From Microbacterium imperiale (GTDB lineage Bacteria > Actinomycetota > Actinomycetes > Actinomycetales > Microbacteriaceae), in assembly GCF_017876655.1 (NCBI RefSeq), contig NZ_JAGIOK010000001.1, positions 2,418,001-2,482,000 on the forward strand: DNA of 64,000 bases, written 5' to 3'. Of the stretch, positions 8,865-18,335 are shown piece after piece. The translations under genes and the position numbers were made by a program. The notes under the pieces are model-generated. The model ran no database searches, had not been told where the DNA came from, and saw only the letters and a list, made by a program, of their open reading frames with translations. Each line of letters begins with the position of its first letter. The first letter of the stretch is position 1.

Positions 8865-9707
8865 ATGCAGCAGCGTTACGCGACCAACCCGGCGCAGATC
8901 CCCGGCATGACCACCGCCGACCTGCGCGAGCAGTACCTCGTGCCCGAGGTCTTCGTGCCGGGTGAGATCACCGTCGTCTACACCCACCACGACCGCATCG
9001 TCCTCGGCGGCGCGGTGCCGGCCGGCCGAGACCTCGTCCTGCCCGGCTACCCCGAGATCCGCAGCGACTACTTCCTCGAGCACCGCGAGGTGGGCATCGT
9101 CAACGTCGGCGGCACCGGCACGGTCACCGCCGACGGCGAGGTCTACACGCTCGTGACGGGCGCGTGCCTGTACCTCGGCCGCGGCATCCGCGACGTGGTC
9201 TTCGCCGACGCGGCGGAGGGCGAGGGCACGGACGCCGGGGCGCAGTTCTACCTGTTCTCGGCGCCCGCGCACACCGCCTATCCGGCCGCGCTCGTGTCGC
9301 CCGGCGAGGGGACGGTGCGCGAGCTCGGCGACCAGGTCACGAGCAACCGTCGCACGCTCAACCAGTACATCCACGAGAACGGCGTGAAGAGCTGCCAGAT
9401 CGTCATGGGCGTGACGACGCTGCACGAGGGCTCGATGTGGAACACCATGCCCGCGCACACCCACGACCGGCGCACGGAGTGCTACCTGTACTTCGACGTG
9501 CCCGAGGACGCCCGCGTCATCCACCTGCTTGGCGAGCGCGAGGAGACGCGTCACCTCGTCGTCGCCGACCGCCAGGCGATCATCTCGCCCAGCTGGTCGC
9601 TGCACTCGGGCGTCGGGACCGCCGCCTACTCGTTCATCTGGGCGATGGCCGGCGAGAACCAGGCGTTCGACGACATGGATGCCGCTCCCGTCACGACCCT
9701 GAAGTGA
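8865..9707 (+). CDS. kduI: 5-dehydro-4-deoxy-D-glucuronate isomerase
   Basis: This 280-aa cupin-fold enzyme isomerises 4-deoxy-5-keto-uronate to 2,5-diketo-3-deoxygluconate. KduI hallmarks are the MQQRYATNP start, the DRIVLGGAVPAG segment, SAPAHTAYPA, and a metal-ligand cluster MPAHTHDRRTECYLYF at about residues 195-210. The ATG at 8865, with GAAGGGAA upstream, matches the family N-terminus; the frame remains open upstream but that stretch reads as low-complexity non-coding. Its stop overlaps the kinase GTG. Confidence 0.93.
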   Translation: MQQRYATNPAQIPGMTTADLREQYLVPEVFVPGEITVVYTHHDRIVLGGAVPAGRDLVLPGYPEIRSDYFLEHREVGIVNVGGTGTVTADGEVYTLVTGACLYLGRGIRDVVFADAAEGEGTDAGAQFYLFSAPAHTAYPAALVSPGEGTVRELGDQVTSNRRTLNQYIHENGVKSCQIVMGVTTLHEGSMWNTMPAHTHDRRTECYLYFDVPEDARVIHLLGEREETRHLVVADRQAIISPSWSLHSGVGTAAYSFIWAMAGENQAFDDMDAAPVTTLK

Positions 9708-10642
9708 GCGCCACGGTGGGGCGGGGCTTGCTGGCGATCGGCGAGACCATGGGGATGGTCGCGCCGGTCGCCGCCGAACGGCTCGAGCGCGCCGACGTCT
9801 TCCGCGTCGACGCCGGGGGAGCGGAGTCGAACGTCGCCGCGCACGTGGCCGCGCTCGGCCAGCCCGCGGCCTGGTACTCGCACGTCGGCGACGACGCGCT
9901 CGGCCGTCGCGTCGTGGCGCGGGTGCGGTCGCGCGGCGTCGACGTGTCACGCGTCGTCGTCGACTCCCGCCACCCCACCGGCCTCTATCTGAAGGACCCC
10001 GGCCACGGTGTCGCCTACTACCGTGCCGGGTCGGCCGCGGCGCATCTCGACATCGCCGACGCCGAGCGCCTGACGTGGGACGGCATCGCCGTGGTGCACC
10101 TCTCGGGCATCACGGCCGCGCTCGATGCCACCGCCCCGGCGTTCCTCGACCGCGTCATCGACCGCGCCCGCGACGCCCGCGTCACGGTCAGCTTCGACGT
10201 CAACCATCGCGCGGCGCTTTGGCCCGCCGACGCCGCGGCGGCACCGCTGCTCGATCTCGCGCGCCGAGCCGACATCGTCTTCGTCGGCCGTGACGAGGCC
10301 GAGACGCTGTGGGATGCCGCGACGGCGGACGCCGCACGCCGCCTCCTGCCCGAGACGGCCCAGCTCGTCGTGAAGGACGGTGCCGTCGGCGCGACGCTGT
10401 ACACCGGCGAGGAGCGCGTGTTCGAGTCGGCCCTCGTCGTCGATGTCGTCGAGCCGGTCGGGGCGGGCGATGCGTTCGCCGGCGGCTACCTGGCTGCGCT
10501 GCTGGCAGGCGCCGCTCCCGCTGAGCGGCTGCGGGCAGGGCACGACCGCGCCGCCCTCACGATGGCCACCACCGGCGACTTCCCCGACGACGCGGCGGAG
10601 TCGCCCGTCGCCGACATCCCCTCCGAAAGGACTTCCGCATGA
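9704..10642 (+). CDS. kdgK: PfkB family sugar kinase, probable 2-keto-3-deoxygluconate kinase
   Basis: This 312-aa ribokinase-fold enzyme carries the PfkB signature VEPVGAGDAFAGGYLA, which contains the catalytic Asp, and an N-terminal GGAESNVAAHVAALG substrate-binding segment. In context it phosphorylates KDG to KDPG, the substrate of the next enzyme. GTG at 9704 sits in a GTGA overlap with kduI; the open frame continues upstream in the wrong frame of kduI and is a shadow there. Its own stop overlaps the aldolase ATG by 4 nt. Confidence 0.88.
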   Translation: MSATVGRGLLAIGETMGMVAPVAAERLERADVFRVDAGGAESNVAAHVAALGQPAAWYSHVGDDALGRRVVARVRSRGVDVSRVVVDSRHPTGLYLKDPGHGVAYYRAGSAAAHLDIADAERLTWDGIAVVHLSGITAALDATAPAFLDRVIDRARDARVTVSFDVNHRAALWPADAAAAPLLDLARRADIVFVGRDEAETLWDAATADAARRLLPETAQLVVKDGAVGATLYTGEERVFESALVVDVVEPVGAGDAFAGGYLAALLAGAAPAERLRAGHDRAALTMATTGDFPDDAAESPVADIPSERTSA

Positions 10643-11274
10643 CCACGCCTTCCGTCGACCATGCAACCACCGACCAGGCCGCTGCGCTCGATGTCGTCTT
10701 CGCGGGCGCCCCGCTGATGGCGATCCTGCGGGGCATGGGGCTCGAGCGCTCGGTCCGCCTCGCGACGACAGCCTGGGACCTGGGCATCGACTCGGTCGAG
10801 GTGCCGCTGCAGACCGACGAGGACGAGCGGGCGCTGCGCGAGGTCGCGCGGCTCGGCGCCGAGCGGGGCAAGGCCGTCGGGGCCGGCACGATCCTGACGC
10901 CCGCGCAGGTCGCCGTCGCCGCCGACGCCGGCGCGGCGTACGTCGTGTCGCCGGGCCTCGACCCCGACGTCGTCCGGGCTGCCCAAGAGCGCGGCATCCC
11001 GATCCTGCCCGGCGTCGCGACGCCGAGCGAGGTGCAGCGCGCGGTCTCGATGGGGCTGACCTGGCTGAAGGCTTTTCCCGCGCAGTGGCTGGGCGCCGAC
11101 TGGTTCGCGCACATCCGCGGGCCGTTCCCCGGGGTGCGGTTCGTCGCGACGGGCGGCATGAACGCCGCCAACGCCGCCGACTTCCTCGATGCCGGTGTCC
11201 GTGTCGTCGCGGTGGGCTCCGCCCTCGAAGACGAGGCGCAGCTGCCACGACTGGCCGAGCTCCTCGCGCGCTGA
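10639..11274 (+). CDS. eda: KHG/KDPG aldolase (bifunctional 4-hydroxy-2-oxoglutarate/KDPG aldolase)
   Basis: This 211-aa TIM-barrel class I aldolase splits KDPG into pyruvate and glyceraldehyde 3-phosphate. The family features are SVEVPLQTD near residue 54, VGAGTILTPAQV, GVATPSEV, and the Schiff-base Lys in WLKAFPAQW at about K144. It is the last gene of the uronate operon. A stem-loop at 11295-11320 separates it from the convergent oxidoreductase gene. Confidence 0.92.
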   Translation: MTTPSVDHATTDQAAALDVVFAGAPLMAILRGMGLERSVRLATTAWDLGIDSVEVPLQTDEDERALREVARLGAERGKAVGAGTILTPAQVAVAADAGAAYVVSPGLDPDVVRAAQERGIPILPGVATPSEVQRAVSMGLTWLKAFPAQWLGADWFAHIRGPFPGVRFVATGGMNAANAADFLDAGVRVVAVGSALEDEAQLPRLAELLAR

Positions 11275-11294
11275 CGCGGCGCGGGAGCTCGGCC

Positions 11295-11320
11295 CGACGT
11301 GACGGATTCGGCTCACGTCG
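11295..11320. terminator. Bidirectional stem-loop between eda and the MDR gene
   Basis: CGACGTGA (11295-11302) pairs with TCACGTCG (11313-11320), an 8-bp stem with a 10-nt loop. It lies between two convergent stop codons and has no clear T-run. Confidence 0.5.
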
Positions 11321-11321
11321 C

Positions 11322-12251
11322 TCAGGGGAGGACGATGACCTTGCCGGCGATGCCGCTCTCGGCCGCCTCGGCGTGCAGCGCGGGGAGCTCGGCGAGCGGG
11401 ATCCGCCGCGTGACCTCGACGGTGAGCGCGCCCTCGTCCACGAGTCGGACCAGCTCGGCCAGCCGGTCGCGGTCGCGGCGGACGAACACCGTCGCGGCGC
11501 GGACGCCTCGTGCCTCGTCGCCCGGGGTGGCCATGAAGGCGGTCGTGCTGACGACCGCTCCGCCGTCGGCGACGGCCCCGACGTAGGCCTCGAACAGCTC
11601 GGGTTCGATCGGGGCGAGGTTCAGCAGCACGTCGACCCGCCCGTCGATCGCGCCCAGCACGTCGGTCGCGGTGTGGTCGATGATCTGGTCGGCCCCGGCC
11701 GCGCGGACGGCGTCGACGCTGCGGGGGCTCGCGGTGGCGATGACGTGGATGCCGGCGCGCTTGGCGAGCTGCACGGCGTACTTGCCGACGACACCGCCGG
11801 CGCCGACGATCAGCACCCGCTGGCCCGGCTCGAGGCGACCGTCGTCGAAGAGGGCCTGCCACGCGGTCAGCGCGACGGAGGGAAGCGCGGCGGCATCGGC
11901 GAGCGGGACGCTCGTCGGTGCCGCGACCACGGCGTCGGCGGGAGCCAGCACGAACTCCGCCGCGCCGCCGTCGCTCTCCATGGGGAGGAAGGCGATCACG
12001 GCGTCGTTCACGGCGAGGTCGGTCACGCCCGCGCCGACCGCGTCGACGTGCCCCGAGACGTCGTAGCCGGGCACGTGCGGCAGCTGGATCGGGATGGGGA
12101 GGAAGCCCGCGCGCATCCCGCCGTCCGCCGCGTTGTACGCCGACGCGGCGACGCGGATGCGAACCTGCCCGGGGGCCGGCTCGGGGCGGTCGATGTCGAC
12201 GACCTCGAGGACGTCGGGGCCGCCGGTCTGAGAGAACTGCATTGCATTCAT
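11322..12251 (-). CDS. NADP-dependent MDR family oxidoreductase (quinone oxidoreductase-like)
   Basis: This 309-aa zinc-less medium-chain reductase has the nucleotide-binding GAGGVVGKYAVQLAKRAG segment near residue 150 and an N-terminal GroES-like half. Such enzymes reduce quinones or enones. The ATG at 12249-12251 is preferred, because further upstream the frame crosses the operator region. The gene is divergent from a MarR regulator, and two near-identical palindromes lie between them. The MarR protein therefore probably represses this gene until a reactive ligand appears (inference). Confidence 0.88.
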   Translation of the reverse strand: MNAMQFSQTGGPDVLEVVDIDRPEPAPGQVRIRVAASAYNAADGGMRAGFLPIPIQLPHVPGYDVSGHVDAVGAGVTDLAVNDAVIAFLPMESDGGAAEFVLAPADAVVAAPTSVPLADAAALPSVALTAWQALFDDGRLEPGQRVLIVGAGGVVGKYAVQLAKRAGIHVIATASPRSVDAVRAAGADQIIDHTATDVLGAIDGRVDVLLNLAPIEPELFEAYVGAVADGGAVVSTTAFMATPGDEARGVRAATVFVRRDRDRLAELVRLVDEGALTVEVTRRIPLAELPALHAEAAESGIAGKVIVLP

Positions 12252-12274
12252 GGTCTGATCCTTTTCGCTCAAGT

Positions 12275-12290
12275 GCTTCGAATTCGAAGC
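12275..12290. promoter_or_regulatory. Perfect palindromic operator, MarR-type
   Basis: GCTTCGAATTCGAAGC is a perfect 16-bp palindrome 24 bp upstream of the MDR start codon. Its outer arms recur at 12311-12326 with centres 36 bp apart. The spacing suggests two dimers bound in the divergent promoter. Confidence 0.7.
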
Positions 12291-12310
12291 GATACGAGGA
12301 ACGTAGCACT

Positions 12311-12326
12311 GCTTCGAACGTGAAGC
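12311..12326. promoter_or_regulatory. Second MarR-type operator
   Basis: GCTTCGAACGTGAAGC keeps the GCTTC/GAAGC arms of the first operator with an imperfect centre. It ends 7 bp before the TAGGAT -10 box (12333-12338) of the MarR gene, so binding would also autorepress. Confidence 0.65.
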
Positions 12327-12332
12327 AACATG

Positions 12333-12338
12333 TAGGAT
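12333..12338 (+). promoter_or_regulatory. -10 box of leaderless MarR gene
   Basis: TAGGAT ends 7 nt before the ATG at 12346. Transcription would start at or next to the start codon, and no ribosome site is seen. Confidence 0.55.
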
Positions 12339-12345
12339 CGAGAAC

Positions 12346-12840
12346 ATGACGAACACGCCGCGCTCCCTGACTCCGACGCAGCTGGCGGCCTACCTCGCGT
12401 TCACCGAGGTGGGCAGCCTGCTGCGTCCCGCCGTCGAGACGCAGCTGAAGGATGCCGGCGGCCTGAGCTACGTGCAGTTCCAGCTGCTGGCGCGGTTGAA
12501 CGACGCCCCAGGCGGCACCCTGCGCATGACCGACCTCGCCGACGGCGTGGTGTACAGCCGCAGCGGACTGACCTACCAGGCCACGCTGCTCGAGCAGCGC
12601 GGGTACGTCACGCGGTCACCGTCTCCGGAGGACGAGCGCAGCACGGTGGTCGCCCTGACCGGCGCCGGACGCGACGTGCTCGCCGCTGTGTTCCCCGGTC
12701 ACATCGAGACGGTGCATCGGCTGCTGTTCGCACCGCTGTCGGAGGCGGATGCCGCCGATCTCGCGCGCATCCTCGGCAGCGTGACGACGCACCTGCGCTC
12801 GGCGCCGCCGCGTTCGGCATCCCGCCGTCGTCCGAGCTGA
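12346..12840 (+). CDS. MarR family transcriptional regulator
   Basis: This 164-aa protein has the MarR winged-helix layout: LSYVQFQLLARLNDAPGGTLRMTDLADGVVYSRSGLTYQATLLEQRGYVTR, then the DERS wing and LTGAGR. It binds DNA as a dimer and is released by small molecules. It is divergent from the MDR oxidoreductase, with two 16-bp palindromes between them. It is probably leaderless, since a -10 box lies 7 nt before the ATG. Confidence 0.92.
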   Translation: MTNTPRSLTPTQLAAYLAFTEVGSLLRPAVETQLKDAGGLSYVQFQLLARLNDAPGGTLRMTDLADGVVYSRSGLTYQATLLEQRGYVTRSPSPEDERSTVVALTGAGRDVLAAVFPGHIETVHRLLFAPLSEADAADLARILGSVTTHLRSAPPRSASRRRPS

Positions 12841-12863
12841 CCGTCGCGCCAGGGCGCGACGGT
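12840..12863. terminator. Bidirectional terminator hairpin
   Basis: ACCGTCGCGCC (12840-12850) pairs with GGCGCGACGGT (12853-12863), an 11-bp GC-rich stem with a 2-nt gap, between the convergent marR-like gene and pgm. There is no U-run. Confidence 0.65.
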
Positions 12864-12873
12864 CAGAGGGGTG

Positions 12874-14514
<1,641 letters not shown>

Positions 14515-14635
14515 GGTGCTTAGTCTGCCCCCTAAACGGCCGATGCGCTGGTCGGTCACGCCGGGTTCGCACCGACCTCTCGGCCGTGATACCGGCGGGT
14601 GCTGCCACCCGGCGGGGGGTGCGAGCCGGTCGCAG

Positions 14636-14641
14636 TAGGCT
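14636..14641 (+). promoter_or_regulatory. -10 box of leaderless pheA
   Basis: TAGGCT ends 8 nt before the GTG at 14650 and no Shine-Dalgarno is seen, so a leaderless transcript is likely. Confidence 0.5.
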
Positions 14642-14649
14642 GAACCCCC

Positions 14650-15615
14650 GTGAGCATCGCTTCGGAGGCATCCGGTTCCCCGCGCCGCACCTACAGCTAT
14701 CTGGGTCCGGCGGGAACCTTCACCGAGGCGGCGCTCGCCCAGGTCCCCGAGGCGCGCGACCAGATCTGGCGGCCCGTGCGCAACGTCGGCGAGGCGCTCA
14801 CCGACGTCGTCGAAGGGCGCTCGGACGCCGCGATGATCGCGATCGAGAACTCCGTCGACGGCGGCGTGTCGACCGCGCAGGATGCCCTGGCCACGATGCC
14901 CGGGCTCCGGATCATCGGCGAGTACCTCGTGCCGGTCAACTTCGTGCTCGTGGCTCGGCCCGGAGCGCGCCTCGACGATGTCTCGCTCGTCGCCGCCCAC
15001 CCGGTCGCCTACGCCCAGTGCCTGCAGTGGCTGCTGAAGACCCTGCCCGAACACGCGCACCTGCCCGCGGCCAGCAACGTCGCCGCTGCGGTCGGCCTGA
15101 TCGACGGAGTGAGCGACGCGGACGCGGCGATCGCCCCGCCCGGCATCCTCGAGCATCACGACCTCGAGCTGCTCGCCTCCGACATCGGCGACAACCAGCA
15201 CGCGGTGACGCGGTTCGTCCTCGTGAGCCGTACCGTGGCGCCGGCGCCGCCGACCGGTGCCGACAAGACGTCGCTGATCGCCGAGCTGCCCGACGATCAC
15301 CCCGGCGCCCTGCTCGAGCTGCTCGAGCAGTTCTCGACCCGCGGCATCAACCTCTCGCTCATCGAGTCGCGGCCCATCGGCGACGCCCTCGGCCGGTACC
15401 GCTTCGTCATCGACGCGGAGGGCCACATCGCGGACGAGCGCATGGCCGACGCGCTCATGGGCCTGCGCCGCTTCAGCCCCAAGGTGCTGTTCCTCGGATC
15501 GTACCCGCGCGCCGACCGCGCGATCGTCCGCTACCCCGAGCGCTACTCGGACGACGTCTTCGCCGAAGCGCGCGACTGGCTGCGCGCCCTTCTCTCGGGG
15601 GAACCCGAGGCCTGA
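14650..15615 (+). CDS. pheA: Prephenate dehydratase
   Basis: This 321-aa enzyme converts prephenate to phenylpyruvate in phenylalanine synthesis. The catalytic domain shows [26 protein letters not shown] and a TRFVLV segment. A C-terminal ACT domain with the ESRP motif ([12 protein letters not shown]) gives feedback inhibition by phenylalanine. It is monofunctional, with no chorismate mutase domain, as usual in actinobacteria. Confidence 0.95.
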   Translation: MSIASEASGSPRRTYSYLGPAGTFTEAALAQVPEARDQIWRPVRNVGEALTDVVEGRSDAAMIAIENSVDGGVSTAQDALATMPGLRIIGEYLVPVNFVLVARPGARLDDVSLVAAHPVAYAQCLQWLLKTLPEHAHLPAASNVAAAVGLIDGVSDADAAIAPPGILEHHDLELLASDIGDNQHAVTRFVLVSRTVAPAPPTGADKTSLIAELPDDHPGALLELLEQFSTRGINLSLIESRPIGDALGRYRFVIDAEGHIADERMADALMGLRRFSPKVLFLGSYPRADRAIVRYPERYSDDVFAEARDWLRALLSGEPEA

Positions 15616-15642
15616 CCCCGGCCCGGGCGCCTGGGGTCAGGC
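15610..15642. terminator. Bidirectional terminator overlapping two stop codons
   Basis: GCCTGACCCC (15610-15619) pairs with GGGGTCAGGC (15633-15642). The stem contains the TGA of pheA and the complement of the LLM gene's TGA, so one 10-bp hairpin serves both convergent genes. Confidence 0.65.
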
Positions 15643-16683
15643 GGCGAGGAGCTCGAGGGTGCGGATGCGGCTGGGGGCGGCATCCGGCTGCTCGCCGTCG
15701 TACGCTGCGGCGACCGGCGAGATCATGACCTCGTCGACGCCGTGCTGCGACGCGAAAGCCGTCAGCGCGGACTGAGCGTCCGGCCCGGTGCCGACGAACC
15801 AGCGCGAGCGCAGCGCGTCGAGCAGGGGAGCGGCGAGATGGTCGGACGCCTCGGCGGCGGCGGCCTCTTCGACGGTCTCGAGCGCGACGAGCGGGCGATT
15901 GCCGCGCAGACGGGCCATCATGCGAGCCTGCGGCAGCATCAGCGCCTCGACTTCAGCGTCGGTGTCGGCGACGACCGCGTTGGCGGTGAGGAAGGTGCGC
16001 GGCGCGCCGAGCGTCTCGGACGGACGGAACTGGTCGCGGTACAGCCCGAGCGCACGGTCGAGCCCCTCGCCCGAGAAGTGGTTCGCGAAGACGTAGGGCA
16101 GGCCCAGCGCGGCCGCCAGCTGCGCGGAGTAGTCGCTCGACCCGAGCAGCCAGACGTCCGGGGTCGTGGTCGCGGCGGGCGTCGCGTGGACGTCGTAGGT
16201 GCCGCCCGAGGTGAACCGCACCGTCGCGCCGTCGCCCGACACGAGCGCGAGGATGTCGCGGATGTTGTCGGGGAACCGGTCGACATCGCTCGTCGTGCCC
16301 GACTGGCGCAGCAGCTGGGTGATGACCGGGTCGCTGCCGGGAGCGCGCCCGATGCCGAGGTCGACGCGCCCCGGGGCGATGGCCTCGAGCGCGGCGAACT
16401 GCTCGGCCACCACGAGCGGCGAGTGGTTGGGCAGCATCACGCCGCCCGAGCCGACGCGGATGCGCGAGGTGCGCGACGCAGCCGCGGCGATGAGCACGGG
16501 CGGCGTCGTCGAGGCGACGGCCGGCATGTTGTGGTGCTCGGCGAACCAGTAGCGGCGGTACCCCAGTTCGTCCGCGCGCTGCGCGACCGTCAGCGACGCC
16601 GCGATCGCCTGGGCGCTGGTCTGTCCGGTGCGCACCGGCACCAGGTCGAGCACGGACAGGGCGGGGCGGGCTGCAGCAGTCAT
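15637..16683 (-). CDS. LLM class flavin-dependent oxidoreductase
   Basis: This 348-aa protein resembles the MsnO8/luciferase-like monooxygenase group: LSVLDLVPVRTGQ, GYRRYWFAEHHNMPAVA, GSGGVMLPNHSPLVVAEQFA, and the DLGIGRAPGSDP loop. It would use FMNH2 or F420; the substrate is unknown. The ATG at 16681-16683 is chosen because the family begins with the LSVLDL strand; a further 16 codons upstream are open but unlike the family. Confidence 0.85.
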   Translation of the reverse strand: MTAAARPALSVLDLVPVRTGQTSAQAIAASLTVAQRADELGYRRYWFAEHHNMPAVASTTPPVLIAAAASRTSRIRVGSGGVMLPNHSPLVVAEQFAALEAIAPGRVDLGIGRAPGSDPVITQLLRQSGTTSDVDRFPDNIRDILALVSGDGATVRFTSGGTYDVHATPAATTTPDVWLLGSSDYSAQLAAALGLPYVFANHFSGEGLDRALGLYRDQFRPSETLGAPRTFLTANAVVADTDAEVEALMLPQARMMARLRGNRPLVALETVEEAAAAEASDHLAAPLLDALRSRWFVGTGPDAQSALTAFASQHGVDEVMISPVAAAYDGEQPDAAPSRIRTLELLAA

Positions 16684-16761
16684 ATCGGTGAGGGCAACCT
16701 CGTGCCCGGTGCGGCTATTCCCGCACCGCATCCGGCCCCGACGTGGGCCTGCTCGCGCAGC

Positions 16762-18126
16762 TCAGCGGGCCCGCTTGACGTGCTCGTATGCCGCGAGGGC
16801 CTCGCGGCGGGTGGCGGCCAGGTCGACGATCGGCTCGCGCGCGGCGCTGTCGGGCGCCCACTGTCCGATGTACACCCCGCGCGGGTCGAACTTCTCGGCC
16901 TGCCGCTCGGGGTTGAAGATGCGGAAGTACGGCGACGCGTCCGCGCCCGACCCGGCGACCCACTGCCAGTTGAACGCATTGCTCGCGCCGTCCGCGTCGA
17001 CGAGGGTGTCCCAGAACCACTGCTCGCCGAGCCGCCAGTCGATCAGCAGGTTCTTCGTCAGGAAGGATGCCGTCACCATCCGCACCCGATTGTGCATGTA
17101 TCCGGTGTGCCAGAGCTCGCGCATGCCGGCATCCACGAGGGGGATCCCGGTCTCGCCCCGCTCCCAGGCGGTCAGGTGCTCGGGCCGAAGCGGCGGCCAC
17201 GGGAAGGCGTCGAAGCCCTTCCGCCAGTTCTTCGTCGCCAGGTCGGGGAAGTGGAAGAGCGTGTGCCACGCGAATTCTCGCCAACCCAGCTCGGACAGGA
17301 ACCGTGAGGCGGATGTCGCTCCGGCGCCGGCGCCGCCGCCGGTCTCGACCCCCGCGTGCCAGACCGTGTGCGGGCTGAGCTCGCCCCACCGCAGCCGCGG
17401 CGACAGCAGTGATGTCGCACCGGCGCTGGGCTCGTCGCGGGCGGCGTCGTACGACCCGAGGTCGTCGTCGAGGAACGTGCGCAGCCGGGCGCGTGCCGCG
17501 GCTTCGCCCGGCTCCCACCGCTCGCGCAGGCCGCCGGCCCAGTCGGGCTTCGTCGGCAGCAGCTCCCAGTCGGCGAGGTCGTCACCGGTGGGAGGCGACG
17601 GCATGCCGGGGATCTCCGCCGGCGCCGGAAGCGGCTCACGCGGGGCGGGCAGGTTGCGCGCTGCGCGCCAGAACGGCGTGAACACCGAGAACGGCGTGCC
17701 GCTGCCGGTCGTGACCGTCCACGGCTCGAACAGCAGCGAGGCGGCGAACGAGCGCACCTCGAGCCCGTCGGCGCGCAGGCCCTCCTTGAGCTCGGCGTCG
17801 ATCGCACGCTCGGCCCCGCCGTAGCGGCGGTTCCAGAAGACCCCGCCGGCGCCGGCATCCGTCACGACGGAACGGACGACGGATGCCGCAGGCCCGCGCC
17901 GCAGCACCAGGTGCGACCCCCGCTCGCGCAGGTCGGCCGAGAGCGCCGTCAGCGAATGGTGCAGCCACCACCGTGCCGCACCCCCGAGCGGGCGGATGCC
18001 GTCGGACTCGTCGTCGAGGACGTAGAGCCCCACGACCGGTTCGCCGCGGTCGATCGCCGCGAGCAGTGCGGGGTGATCGGCCAGGCGCAGGTCGTCGCGG
18101 AACCAGACGATCGACGGGGAGCTCAT
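16762..18126 (-). CDS. phrB: Deoxyribodipyrimidine photolyase (class I)
   Basis: This 454-aa protein repairs UV-induced pyrimidine dimers using FAD and a light-harvesting cofactor. The N-terminal alpha/beta domain starts IVWFRDDLRLADHPAL. The C-terminal FAD domain carries TGIPLVDAGMRELW, GYMHNRVRMVTASFLTKNLL, and the Trp-rich NAFNWQWVAGSGADASPYFR run. The ATG at 18124-18126 matches the family start. It is transcribed alone. Confidence 0.95.
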   Translation of the reverse strand: MSSPSIVWFRDDLRLADHPALLAAIDRGEPVVGLYVLDDESDGIRPLGGAARWWLHHSLTALSADLRERGSHLVLRRGPAASVVRSVVTDAGAGGVFWNRRYGGAERAIDAELKEGLRADGLEVRSFAASLLFEPWTVTTGSGTPFSVFTPFWRAARNLPAPREPLPAPAEIPGMPSPPTGDDLADWELLPTKPDWAGGLRERWEPGEAAARARLRTFLDDDLGSYDAARDEPSAGATSLLSPRLRWGELSPHTVWHAGVETGGGAGAGATSASRFLSELGWREFAWHTLFHFPDLATKNWRKGFDAFPWPPLRPEHLTAWERGETGIPLVDAGMRELWHTGYMHNRVRMVTASFLTKNLLIDWRLGEQWFWDTLVDADGASNAFNWQWVAGSGADASPYFRIFNPERQAEKFDPRGVYIGQWAPDSAAREPIVDLAATRREALAAYEHVKRAR

Positions 18127-18180
18127 CCCGTCATCCTGGCTCGCGCGCCGTTCCGGCCGGGACCGGTTGACACCCGTGGG

Positions 18181-18206
18181 CGGACGTGCCCCGCGGACGT
18201 GCCCCG
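18181..18206. repeat. Tandem 13-bp direct repeat
   Basis: CGGACGTGCCCCG occurs twice back to back at 18181-18193 and 18194-18206 in the 209-bp spacer between the photolyase and the diacylglycerol kinase-like gene. Confidence 0.7.
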
Positions 18207-18220
18207 CGGTCGCGTCGCGC

Positions 18221-18318
18221 CAACTCCTCAGAACCGGAGCCCCGCCCGCTGCCGCACGCCGCCGCTCCCCGCCGCCGCGGGTGAGGTGGTCGGCAGCGCT
18301 CGCGGATCTGAGGAGTTG
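18221..18318. repeat. Intergenic inverted-repeat element
   Basis: CAACTCCTCAGA (18221-18232) is repeated inverted as TCTGAGGAGTTG (18307-18318), enclosing 74 bp of GC-rich sequence. This looks like a REP- or MITE-like mobile palindromic unit at the 3' side of the kinase gene. It could also act as a transcription barrier, since it lies downstream of the minus-strand kinase gene. Confidence 0.5.
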
Positions 18319-18335
18319 TGGCAGCGCGGCGCCGG

